Below, piece by piece: positions 42,652 to 52,238 of a DNA stretch of 64,000 bases. This DNA comes from Oscarella lobularis (taxonomy: Eukaryota; Porifera; Homoscleromorpha; Homosclerophorida; Oscarellidae). A program made the translations under genes and the position numbers. The notes under the pieces were generated by a model. It was given only the letters and a program-made list of their open reading frames with translations. It searched no databases and had not been told where the DNA came from. Numbering within the stretch: the stretch's first letter is position 1; each line of letters begins with the position of its first letter. Location of the stretch: positions 868,001 to 932,000 of the forward strand of contig NC_089190.1 in NCBI RefSeq assembly GCF_947507565.1, written 5' to 3'.

Positions 42652-45539
42652 GTGGAAATATATGGTGGCGCGCACTGTATTACGCCGCCTGGACGTGGAC
42701 CTTCTCTACGCCGTCTCGCAGGAGCTTTTAGGGGCACATTCAGGAGATTTTCCGAACTTCTGTCAGGCTCTCCCGCGAAACGAACCTGTCATGAAAGCGC
42801 GCTTGTTGACGATTATCTCCATGTCTTTGGCGGTCACGATGGATCAAAGTACTGTCCTCGCAACGAAATCTGGGTACTGAATGTTCGAACGGTCGAGAAA
42901 AAATGGATCCTTCGCTTGGCTGGGGGTCCAATTATTCCTCCACCTTGTGAAGGAGCCCGATGCGTTGTGGTCGACAAGGTTATTTATTCGTACGGAGGAT
43001 CAAGAGAAGACGAAGGTCTTCTACGAATCTTTTATCGTCTTGATCCAAAAGAAATGAAATGGACAGAAGTGAGCACACTCATCGAGCAAAAGAAACCGGC
43101 CGGACGCACAGAATGCTGTTTGTGCGCCATTGGATCTAGAATGATCATGCTGGGGGGAATGTGTGGGAAGATTCCTCGACACCAACTCCAGTCTGGAGCG
43201 TGTCAGGATGAGCAGGGGTGGAGTAACGAAATCTATGAATTTCAATTTGAAAAGGGGAATGAGAAAGGTGAGAAGGTTTCGTACTTTTCAGTATCGTGTT
43301 GAAGTGAATTCTAGGAATCTGGGTGGATTTGGAATTGGGTGGAAAAAGACCAAAACCGCTTCAAGATTCTGCTATTGAAGCCATTGACGAACATCGTGCG
43401 TTACTTCATGGATGTGACGCGAAAGAAGAAATCCATTCTTCCGTAATTAATATAAATGATCAGGTAAGCGTGATAGTACATATTATTAATAAATGCTCTT
43501 ATCAATTTCTTAGACATGGACAATAGTTGATTTTAACGTGAAACCGTCACCAAGAGGAGGCCATACGATTTGTCGGTTAGGATATCAAGGAATGGAAGAC
43601 GCATCAATCTGTATTCTGATTGGTGGCGAGATGCTAAATAAGAAAGATTTCGATTACGTTTACGTTTTGGATTGTGACAATTTCTTAGCTTATCAGGTTC
43701 CTACGTTGAATTCTAATTTACTTTGAATAATTGACGAGGTACCTTAGATAAACGTTGGTTCAGATTTGGACAAGACTTCATGGCACACGTCCCACTGTGT
43801 GCATAATGAAGACAGCACTATCGACATTTTTGTGTGTGGTGGGATTCATCAGGATGGAAGTTCTAAACCACTTGTCATTATTCACCTTGGTTAACATAAA
43901 CATTTCAGTTATTTATGCTTCTTTCTCTTTTGACTCATATATTTATTTAGATTCAAAGCACATGTCGTATCTTAGTGACCTAAAAAGAGAACAGAAACTT
44001 CGTTCGTCAAGAGTAACTTCAGCTCGTGCACAAACACCTTTTCTCCCCTTCCCGTTTCCCACTGAAAGTCAAGAAATTGACATTAGACAACTTGAATCAC
44101 AGACTTGCAAGTCACACTTTGAGCTTGACCAGAATGAAGCGACTGAGAGTAGTGATCTAAGGTGATGCATTAAGTAGGTTCGATGTCGCGCGTACGTCTG
44201 AGTCTTTAGAACTGAGGGTGACAATCGTTCAACTTTTGATGAGCAGACGTCTCAAATGTGGTTTAGTTGCAAGACGCAGAATTTCATCTTTAGACAAAAT
44301 ATAGTTTAGACAAAATCTGATTGAGAGCCAGCGCCGACTTGAAGAACGTAAGAATGAAGAGATCGCTGCTATCAGGTAGGCGAAATTGAACTTCGTTGCT
44401 GACTAGCATTAACTATCGCATTAAAGGCAGGAACTGGAAAAAGCTCGACTTCAGTTTAGGCAAGATAATGGGGATTTCAACATATCAGATATTGCTATCT
44501 TTTTCGCCTGCACTTTTAGACAAGAAATGTCATTGACTGGCGCGCAATGCCAAACTCTTGAAGCTTCTTGTCAAGAATTGAAACAACGTCTGGATGAATT
44601 TACTGACGTGTTGAAAATCAAGCCAGAGGACGTTCAACTGAGTGAACAAAAACTTGGTGCGGGAGCTTATGCAGGTGATACATATTTAGTGTTTGCTACC
44701 TTCAGAACAAATCATAAATGGCACTAGGAGTTTTTGTTGGCTCTTGGCGTGGGCTGGGTGTGGCTGTTAAAACGTTCTATGAGGTGATAACCAATCGATG
44801 CAATCCTCACAACTTCACCCTCTTCCAAAGAGAAGTTCTGGTTTGCAGCCGACTTCATCACCCTTGTATTGTGACTGTGTGCGGAGCGGTGATGGAAGAA
44901 GGGCTGCCTTTTCAGCTGGTCATGGAACTGCTCGAAGGATCGGTCAGCGAAGTCATCACCGCTGCTCACGCTTCTGGGTCTTATTTGACCAGATACGAGC
45001 AGCTGTGTGTTGCCATGGACATTACGTCGGCAATTTCGTACCTTCATCAGATTTTTCCTCTGCCCTACGTCCACGGCGATATCCGTCCATCAAACGCCCT
45101 GGTAGCGACAGATATGAAGGTTAAGGTGGGAGACTTGGGGGCCGCTCGCATCATTGAGAGTTCTCTCTCCGTTGGACCAGTGAGTCGGCAGTATCTCTCC
45201 CCAGAAAGGATACCACGTGCCGACGGCACAGGAGCTTCTAGCACGTTGGCTAGCGACCGTTACAGCCTGGGTGTGACGTTGATTGAAATCTTCTCTGGGA
45301 CGAGTCCAATCCCAGAAGAGCGGAATACCCAATTGGCTGCCTTAGCTGACTGCTCCAAGTTGTTTTTGCTTTGCCGTCAAATGATTGACCAGAATCCAGG
45401 TAGTCGCCCGTCAGCCCAAAATTGCTACGATTGTTTGAAAATTGAACGCGAAGATATTCCAGTATCTTTGTCGGTAAAGCGACTGGTAAGAGGGATGTTT
45501 GAGAAGGACAGGCATAAAGTAGAGCTGGTTAGTGTATAG
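42652..45539 (+). CDS. Kelch-repeat / coiled-coil / protein kinase fusion, nine exons
   Basis: Exons 42652-43267, 43315-43463, 43514-43696, 43748-43889, 43951-44161, 44310-44375, 44427-44459, 44520-44674 and 44728-45539 join in frame to 788 residues. The seventh intron uses a GC donor. The N-terminal half has kelch-like blades (DDYLHVFGGHDG, KVIYSYGGSREDEG, RMIMLGGMCG, SICILIGGEML, IDIFVCGGIHQDG). A charged coiled coil follows (LIESQRRLEERKNEEIAAIR, QELEKARLQ). The kinase has LGAGAYAGVFVGSW, VAVK, YVHGDIRPSNAL and GDLGAAR. The HRD motif is HGD and DFG is DLG; the ATP-site Lys and the catalytic-loop Asp and Asn are kept. It resembles TKL-like kinases. Kelch blades probably bind a partner that steers the kinase. 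Start: the ATG at 42652; the first blade is short. Confidence 0.85.
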
Positions 45540-46286
45540 TGATTTCAGATGACATTCAGTTTGTCTATTTTTTTATTCTCCTCGTTTACTAAGTAGGCTC
45601 CCATATATTAGAACAGTATAAAGTTGAAATTGAAATTGAAACGTAATGCATAATAGTTACTGCTCATGCATTTGTAATGTTAGGATAGGAGGGTTTGGTA
45701 ATTGATTAGTATCTCATATATCTCTAGGGGCTCCAGATATGGCTTTTCTTCGAAAAAATAAGTTTCTGATTATTACCACCAGCTCTAATTTTATCATTAG
45801 GTTCAGCTTTTGTAGACGGAAATCGACGATTATAATAGGAATTAGGGTTGGGCAGTACGAACGGAACGACGAAGATGACGGACTAACGGTGAGCAAGTAC
45901 GACGGCATTGACGTTCTGACTCGGGGTGATCATCCGCCGCCTGGTTTCAACGAGAAGGTTCAAACCGGACTTGCTTCAGAATAACATGTCCGTGATAAGC
46001 CTTAGATAAGCCTATCGAGGTGAGTCGCTTTCGAAGGCCTATCTGTTCGCCGAGGCATTGGGATGATCAGCGATAAAATGATTGCAGTGGGACAGACGGC
46101 GTTAATCGTCGGGTGTCAGTACGTGAAAGCCGGCGAAAAAGTGGTCTCTAATGTTCCTATTGAGTCGAGTGTCGACAGGCAGAATCAAAACGCAACACTT
46201 CTTAGTTGTTTCGAAACAACAGAAAAGAGAAAAAAACCAAAAGTGTAGAATGAGCTCTAAACGTACATTACAAACGTCAGCTGTTT
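45540..46286. other. Intergenic with short unassigned frames
   Basis: Plus-strand frames at 45739-45984 and 46063-46248 are open but have no recognisable domain or splice partner. They could be exons of an unrecognised small gene. Confidence 0.3.
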
Positions 46287-49103
46287 TTAGCTGGTTAGCT
46301 GAGCTAAGATAACCCGTTTAGCCGTTTGGTCAAGATGTGCTTCTCCGCGGACTTGTTCCACTCCATCGTGCAAATTTGCCATAAACGTTTTCAACTCTTT
46401 CTCGGCGGACTGAATATTGTCTGTGATTCGCTCACCAGTTTCCGCCGCAGTCAAAAGCGACCAGCAGTCCTCCTGATTTCCACCACTGACGTCAAGAAGC
46501 GACTTTGCACTCATGAGACGCCGCAGAATACGCGGAAATCCCATTCCAAGCTCAGTAGACGGCAGAGGAAACATATTCGCGACGTTGACGGATACCTCCT
46601 GCGCGACAGAAGAGGGCTGAAGATGTACGTAAAGCGACAACGAAGAACCGTCGTACGACCAACAGTCCTCACTGCAGATGGTTTCGTACGGCGCAGAAAT
46701 AATCGACTTTCCGTTCACCAATACCTTGGATGCCGGCCACGCGCCCAAAAACTGAATTTGATACGAACGGTTTTTTGGGAAACCTACAACGGAATCTGCC
46801 CCTAGCGCTTTGCTTATTTTCAAAACAAGCTCGTCAGCAGATGACGAGAACGAAAAATACGTTGACGCCGTTTGATTTTTACCTGATTCTTCGTACGCAT
46901 TCGTTTTACCGTCATCATCGTAAAGCCATCCCGCACCTTCAACAATTTTTCCACCGACGAAGGTTAACAGTTTTATTCCGTCGGGGATCTCTTGAGCTGA
47001 CCCGATGTGTGTCGAGCTGTCAATTCGCATCGGAACAACACTTCCAGCAACGCCAAACACTGGAGCTTCAGCAAGAGTCCATGTCAGGGATACCAAAGTA
47101 TCACTTCCGGAGAAAACGAGCCCCGAGTCGAGGCCAACATATGACTTATTCGCATCGCCTGGAAACCATATGGTCGTATTGGCAAGCTGCGTATCATTGT
47201 CCTGCGGCGAGACAACAGGCGAAACAAAGAACGCGTCTCCAAAAAAGTATTGAGTTCGAAGCGAAGCGTCGTACGATTGCTCGGCGTCAGGGTACAGATA
47301 ATAGACGGGCCGAATGAGACTGATTCCTGTGGCGTAGGCGACTCGCGCAAACGTGTATATGTACGGCACCAAAGCGGCGCGAAGGACAAAATACGAACGC
47401 AACAGCGGATAAACGTCGGCCGGATATTTCCATATTAATCGAAACATGTTAGGATCTTTTTTCGGATGGGGTCGGAATATTGGCGAAAAGCATCCCCACT
47501 GCGTCCATCGGATATAGATCTCTGACCAGGCGGCCGATCGATGGCTACCGATGTCGTGACTCCAGTAACCGAACGCAACGTTCGACGCGGTGATGGTGAA
47601 ATAAACTTGAAAGGCAAGCGTCTCCCACGTGGCATACGTGTCGCCAGAGAAACCCACTTGGTACCGATGATTTCCCAAGCCGCCGTAACGATTGAGAGTC
47701 AGAGGACGAAGTCCTGTTTGATTCCAGTGAGTCGGATCGGTGGAGAATATGTAGGCCATCCAGGCGACGGGACTGGCGCCAGAGAAACGCCAGTAGTCGT
47801 AACCGGGACCCCAATCGAGCCACCAGAAATCGATTCCTTGCTGCTCGCGTTCAGCGAGAACGATGTCAAACCAATTCGAGACAAATTTCTTATTCGGAAG
47901 ATCGAACGGAACGGTTTCGTTCGTACTCGGATCAATACCCATTGCGTGCGCCATCTCGGCGTACTTCTCTTCCCACGGTTGTATTCCGGCGGCCGGGTGA
48001 ACGTTGACGGTGACGTGTACGCCTTTGGCGTGACACCACGCTAGAAAACCTCTGGGATTAGGAAAGAGATGTTTGTCAAACGTGTAGCCGTTCCATCCGG
48101 TGCCGTTCGCCGTCGGGGGCTTGTGCCCGTCAAACGTATAGTGCCAATCCATATCAAGAACGAGAACGTCGAGCGGGATGCTATGCTCCTCAAATGATCG
48201 CACGATGTCTTTCTCTTCAAAATCGCTGTATGCCCAAAAGCGCGAATAATAGACGCCGAACGCGTATTTCGGCGGAAGAGCTATTCGCCCAGCAAGCTGA
48301 ACAAAGTCCCAAAGAGCTTGAGTGTAATTGTGCCCGTGCCCAAAGAAGTATAAATCTCGGTCTGCCGACGTGCTGTAGTAACAGTGCGGAATACCATTCA
48401 AGTCTGTTCCCTGACAGCATCCTCTTGTAACACACGTGTCGAAGCCCTCTCCCAGTGGAGAGCAGTCTTGCCGCTCCATCTGCGGTATATCGCATGACGC
48501 AGTTGAAGGTTCAGGAAGGGAGGAATTAATTAGCCACGGCCAATCAGAATTATCAAACGCCGGTCGATTAGTATCGTCGATGACGGCAAAACCGTCGCGC
48601 GAGACCAAGCCGAGTTCGCAGTAGGAGCCTTTATTATTGCCGTAACAGTTGAGGCTGTCTGTTAGGTCTTTCGTTTCGCCGTCAAGTGATTTGAAAGTTC
48701 CCAGTAAGTTGCCGCCGGCGTTTGTTCGATTACCCGTTGGCTGAGGAGACCACGTCACCGCTTCATTGTTTTTAAGACGGACTGTTACTTTGAGGTTGGT
48801 ATGGTCGAAAGAGGTGGTGCTAGTCACGTGATACTGAAGCTGGACGCTGCTGGTTTGAATGGTGAGCCAATCGTTTTCTGTCGATTGTGTGAATTGTGGA
48901 GTTGGAAGATTTCGATTGAGAAAGACGAACGTCGGCTCGTCGGTCGTTTTGCCGTACTCCATTCGTATCACGTGTTTTGTGAGTACCGTAAACCGAGCTC
49001 GCCCCGCAGTAACGACGGACTTGGGATTTGGAATCGGATCGTAGGATAGAGCCGCACTATAAGCGACATGCGCTAGCAAAAACATCAGCACAAATGAAAG
49101 CAT
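46287..49103 (-). CDS. Secreted GH31 alpha-glucosidase-like enzyme with trefoil domain, intronless
   Basis: About 938 residues in a single exon. The preferred start is the Met at 49103 (MLSFVLMFLLAHVAYSAALS), which gives a clear signal peptide; an upstream in-frame Met at 49157 would only add a charged leader. Counting from that longer start, a P-type trefoil spans about 222-261 (SCDIPQMERQDCSPL..RGCCQG..CYY). The GH31 barrel has LDVLVLDMDWHYTFDG, FWWLDWGPGYDYW with the likely nucleophile Asp448, and VGFSGDTYATWETLAFQ with the likely acid Asp506, then YWSHDIGSH and the C-terminal beta domains. It probably cleaves alpha-glucosidic or alpha-xylosidic bonds outside the cell or in lysosomes. Absence of introns contrasts with the spliced genes nearby. 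Confidence 0.9.
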   Translation of the reverse strand: MLSFVLMFLLAHVAYSAALSYDPIPNPKSVVTAGRARFTVLTKHVIRMEYGKTTDEPTFVFLNRNLPTPQFTQSTENDWLTIQTSSVQLQYHVTSTTSFDHTNLKVTVRLKNNEAVTWSPQPTGNRTNAGGNLLGTFKSLDGETKDLTDSLNCYGNNKGSYCELGLVSRDGFAVIDDTNRPAFDNSDWPWLINSSLPEPSTASCDIPQMERQDCSPLGEGFDTCVTRGCCQGTDLNGIPHCYYSTSADRDLYFFGHGHNYTQALWDFVQLAGRIALPPKYAFGVYYSRFWAYSDFEEKDIVRSFEEHSIPLDVLVLDMDWHYTFDGHKPPTANGTGWNGYTFDKHLFPNPRGFLAWCHAKGVHVTVNVHPAAGIQPWEEKYAEMAHAMGIDPSTNETVPFDLPNKKFVSNWFDIVLAEREQQGIDFWWLDWGPGYDYWRFSGASPVAWMAYIFSTDPTHWNQTGLRPLTLNRYGGLGNHRYQVGFSGDTYATWETLAFQVYFTITASNVAFGYWSHDIGSHRSAAWSEIYIRWTQWGCFSPIFRPHPKKDPNMFRLIWKYPADVYPLLRSYFVLRAALVPYIYTFARVAYATGISLIRPVYYLYPDAEQSYDASLRTQYFFGDAFFVSPVVSPQDNDTQLANTTIWFPGDANKSYVGLDSGLVFSGSDTLVSLTWTLAEAPVFGVAGSVVPMRIDSSTHIGSAQEIPDGIKLLTFVGGKIVEGAGWLYDDDGKTNAYEESGKNQTASTYFSFSSSADELVLKISKALGADSVVGFPKNRSYQIQFLGAWPASKVLVNGKSIISAPYETICSEDCWSYDGSSLSLYVHLQPSSVAQEVSVNVANMFPLPSTELGMGFPRILRRLMSAKSLLDVSGGNQEDCWSLLTAAETGERITDNIQSAEKELKTFMANLHDGVEQVRGEAHLDQTAKRVILAQLTS

Positions 49104-49247
49104 TTTTACACGAGGGGCAATGCACGCACGGGAAGTTTTATCCGGGTAACCGCTCAACTCGACCTCGACTTGCGCTCGCTAAGACGCTAACCCCGATGTG
49201 GTTCGAATCCGTTTGCCTCGACTCTTCATTGGCAGGGATGGTACTAT
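49104..49247. promoter_or_regulatory. Shared upstream region of two divergent genes
   Basis: Only about 144 bp separate the start of the minus-strand GH31 gene from the first ATG of the plus-strand 12-TM gene, so one bidirectional promoter probably serves both. No TATA box is obvious. Confidence 0.45.
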
Positions 49248-51276
49248 ATGGGTTCCAAAATCATTGCCATTATGTCGATCCGATCGAATCGCGCCTACGC
49301 ACCGCCTATCCGGGCCCGTGAAGGACGTGATTGGAAACCGAAAGGAGCGTTATACTTCGCCGCGCGCAGTTGGATGGCCAGCACAGACAAAGAAAGTCCC
49401 TTGCAAGACGACGTCGAGAAATCCTGGCAGCAAATAACTGAGCCTGACGACAGTTCATACGTCGTTGTTAGTCCTTACGGTACAGAGTAGACTACGCAGG
49501 CTGTATTGCACCGAGGTAATCTGACGGAGTAACCTTTCAATAGATGACGGAGAGCATGAATCGGATGCTTCTTCCGCGTACACAGTAACGCTCATCGCCA
49601 TCTGTGTAATTGTGGCTGTTGTTCCGCTTGGCTTGGCTTTGTCACATTATCTGAGCTCAAACAATTCTGAGAGCTGGTCTTACCGCGTAGCACTGCACTG
49701 GCTTGGCTTTTCTATCGTCGCGTTTGCAACAAGTATGCAAGGCTTGATTTACGTTGTTTCGTATTTCAAAAAGGAAAATTTGACATTATGGAAGACACAT
49801 GCTGAGCAGGGGTCTCGTTTACAGCCAATGGACATGGCCGTTCTGTTTGTTCTGCTTCTGCTGACGATTAGTGCTACTGCTGAAATTGTAGTGTCTCTGG
49901 TATACATGGGAATTTATATTGCAGGATGTGAACTGAAGACAGGCATGAACGGCATTATTGTGGCTGCGTTCTTTTACAACGGAGCATTACTGGCATTTTT
50001 CTGGGTCGCTTGGTTCTTGTTTTATACGAAATCTCGATTTGACGTATCTGATGCCAAAGACTCCACGAGGAAGGTTACAGTTATATTTGTTTTTTGCATT
50101 TTTGCAGCGCTCTTCTCTGGGCTCCACAAGTTTTTAGATTTCGTGGAAAAGAAGGGGCTACCTTTGAATGGCATTGCAAAGAGCAATTGTAGCAACTCTA
50201 CTAAAGTTGATCAACATTATTCGGAGATAGAAATGCGCTTGCGTCCGTCGTTTATCCAGCTTTGCGTTGTTTTGCTGTTTTTCTTACTTGCGAAGATAGC
50301 GAACAGAGGCAGTAGCAAGTCAGGAGTTCTGCACTTCTGGTCAGCCCCGCTGCAGAATTTGAATCAGCTTGGAGAAGAGAATTTTACAATAAACTACGAT
50401 ACGCTTAGACCTTACGTGAAAACGTTTATTTTCATACTTGTAGTCGCTCTTGCATTTACTCTAGGTTGGAGTGGCGCCTCTATCTCGGCGGAGAGAGTGG
50501 GAAATACAAACCTTTACGCTGCAGTGAATTTCGCTGAATACGTCTTTTCTTCTTTTTTGTGCATATGCGGCTTTTTCATTTTAAGAAGATTCACCGAAAT
50601 GGAGCCAAAGCAAAGTTTTGACACTTTTATCGCCGCAGGCCTTATTTTTACTTCTTGCTTTCCAGTTGTGTACTCTGTTCTAGCGGGATATGCCAACTAT
50701 GCTTGCCTTCATAACTCAAGCTGCACTTCAGCTGTTGATAATGCTACAAATCTTCCTCTTCAAATCGCTTTCTTTTCTGCAAATTTGACTGAAGTTGCTC
50801 TTCAAGTTGTCTTTGCAGTTACTACTCGTAAATTGGCAAAAGATCTCTGGTCACTCCAAGTTCAGATCCCTAGTGAACAAGGCATTTACATGATGGCCGT
50901 GACTTCACGCTTTTCGCTCTACATATATCCATTCATCGTAGCCTATATGACGTTCACAAACTTTGCAAGATATTTTGTGGATATAGCTATAGAAAGACCA
51001 ATTTCAATCGGAAAAACTGCTAATGCATTCCAAGCTTCAGGCTACATTTATGGACGTTCGCGGTGGGAGTTCATCGATAACGTGCTTCTTCCCGGCGGCC
51101 TCTTCCGCCTTCTTTGTTTCTTCGTTTTCCTACAAGGAACATTCAATGTGATGCTTTCGACGTTTACGGAGTACTGGCGGTCGAAAACAACTACGGATGA
51201 GTTAGGGCATCAACCCGAAAACGTTAGGAGAGGAGAAACGTCTCCTCTCATTGGTCAAGAACACAATCCCTTTTAA
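49248..51276 (+). CDS. Twelve-TM membrane protein, possibly otopetrin-like
   Basis: Exon 1 (49248-49479) and exon 2 (49544-51276) join through a 64-bp GT-AG intron (VVSPY-DDGEHE), giving 654 residues. A hydrophilic, acidic N-terminal tail precedes about 12 hydrophobic helices, beginning with AYTVTLIAICVIVAVVPLGL. A glycosylation-rich loop lies between helices 5 and 6 (SNCSNSTK) and another between 9 and 10 (HNSSCTS). The last helices read SRFSLYIYPFIVAYMTFTNF, YIYGRSRWEFIDNVLLPGGL and FRLLCFFVFLQ. The layout and the YG-x-x-x-W..PLxxxFR ending recall otopetrin proton channels, but similarity is weak by eye. The tail ETSPLI fits a [DE]xxxL[LI] sorting motif, suggesting endosome or lysosome targeting. 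Its last 24 codons are duplicated at 61112-61185. Confidence 0.75.
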
Positions 51277-52122
51277 ATCGACGACCGTTTTATGCTTTGT
51301 TTTTATTTTTAGGAATTCGCGTGTAATGCACCTTCGTTGCCTGTATAATGGTAATAAATTCTCCTACTTTTTCTTCAAGTGCAAACTTCGTTGAGATAAC
51401 GAAGAGCTGAGGGACAAAGAAAAGCATAACTTGCCCAGACAAGCTCTCAGTTTTCTGTGGCTGTCTACAGCATTTATTTGGCTTACCAGAGTCTGAGACA
51501 ATTGCCAATTGAAATCTTACTGCATTGTGACTCGCTCCATTAGATGGCTGCGGCCAGGTTAGATATCAGTGACATCAACAAGAACATCGTTAGGTCAGTG
51601 AAACCGAGCAAACTTAGCGAAGCATAGGCTTAAACGTGTAATAAAATAAAATAAAAATTTCAGCCACTGACAGCTGCCTGCGGAATTCGAGTAAAACCTG
51701 GTCGAACTCGAATAAAGCGCCTCTTGGTCAGACAGGCAATTTTGTGCACCAAAAGCGGACAGTAGCGACGACAAATCTTCTCAAACTCAGACGGCTTGGC
51801 AAGGGTACCGTCAAAAATTGCTGACGGCACACCCACTTTCACAAAAAGCTCCACATCGACGTTTTTAACAGCTAAATGCTGCACGACTATCTGCTCTAAA
51901 TGGTCGTGGCCAGGAAGAGGCTTCACGCTATCGACATGACTAATCGTCCCCAGCTGATCGTTCATGTTGACTTTGTTGACATGAACGCACGATTTGATTT
52001 CGTCGTAGAGAATCTCGCCCATGTCGGCAGAGACGTTACCGACAGCGGCAGAAAAGACAAACGGACCCGGAACAAGTATGTCGGTCGATTGAAATCTTAC
52101 CGCGTCGTGATGGTGAGGATTT
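51202..52122 (+). repeat. Direct repeat, copy A (about 920 bp)
   Basis: Near-identical to 61112-62035 in the same orientation. It starts inside the last codons of the 12-TM gene, covers its 3' flank and ends inside the coding fragment at 51660-52122. Differences are scattered substitutions and short indels, such as an extra insertion near 61340. Confidence 0.95.
51660..52122 (-). pseudogene. Truncated copy of the C-terminus of the CitE/MaoC-like gene
   Basis: About 150 codons nearly identical to the end of the gene at 61573-63627 (HHHDAVRF..TDILVPGPFVFSAAVG, LGTISHVDSVKPLPGHDHLE). Homology stops abruptly at about 52122, where it continues into unrelated sequence. It is part of the duplicated segment and lacks the rest of the gene. 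Confidence 0.85.
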
Positions 52123-52238
52123 TTCATTTTTCGTCAAGATAACCGGTTTCATATACCACGTTCATTTGGAATCAAAAATATGAATAAATCACACACGCCG
52201 CGAAGTCAATGATAACGTAGAAAGTCGCCTAAAATAGT

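Noticed and set aside
45739-46248. Two short plus-strand frames between the kelch-kinase and GH31 genes
   Set aside because: No domain or supported splice junction; recorded only as unassigned intergenic sequence.
47541-48044. 167-codon plus-strand frame
   Set aside because: Antisense to the GH31 active-site region, which has clear catalytic motifs on the other strand.
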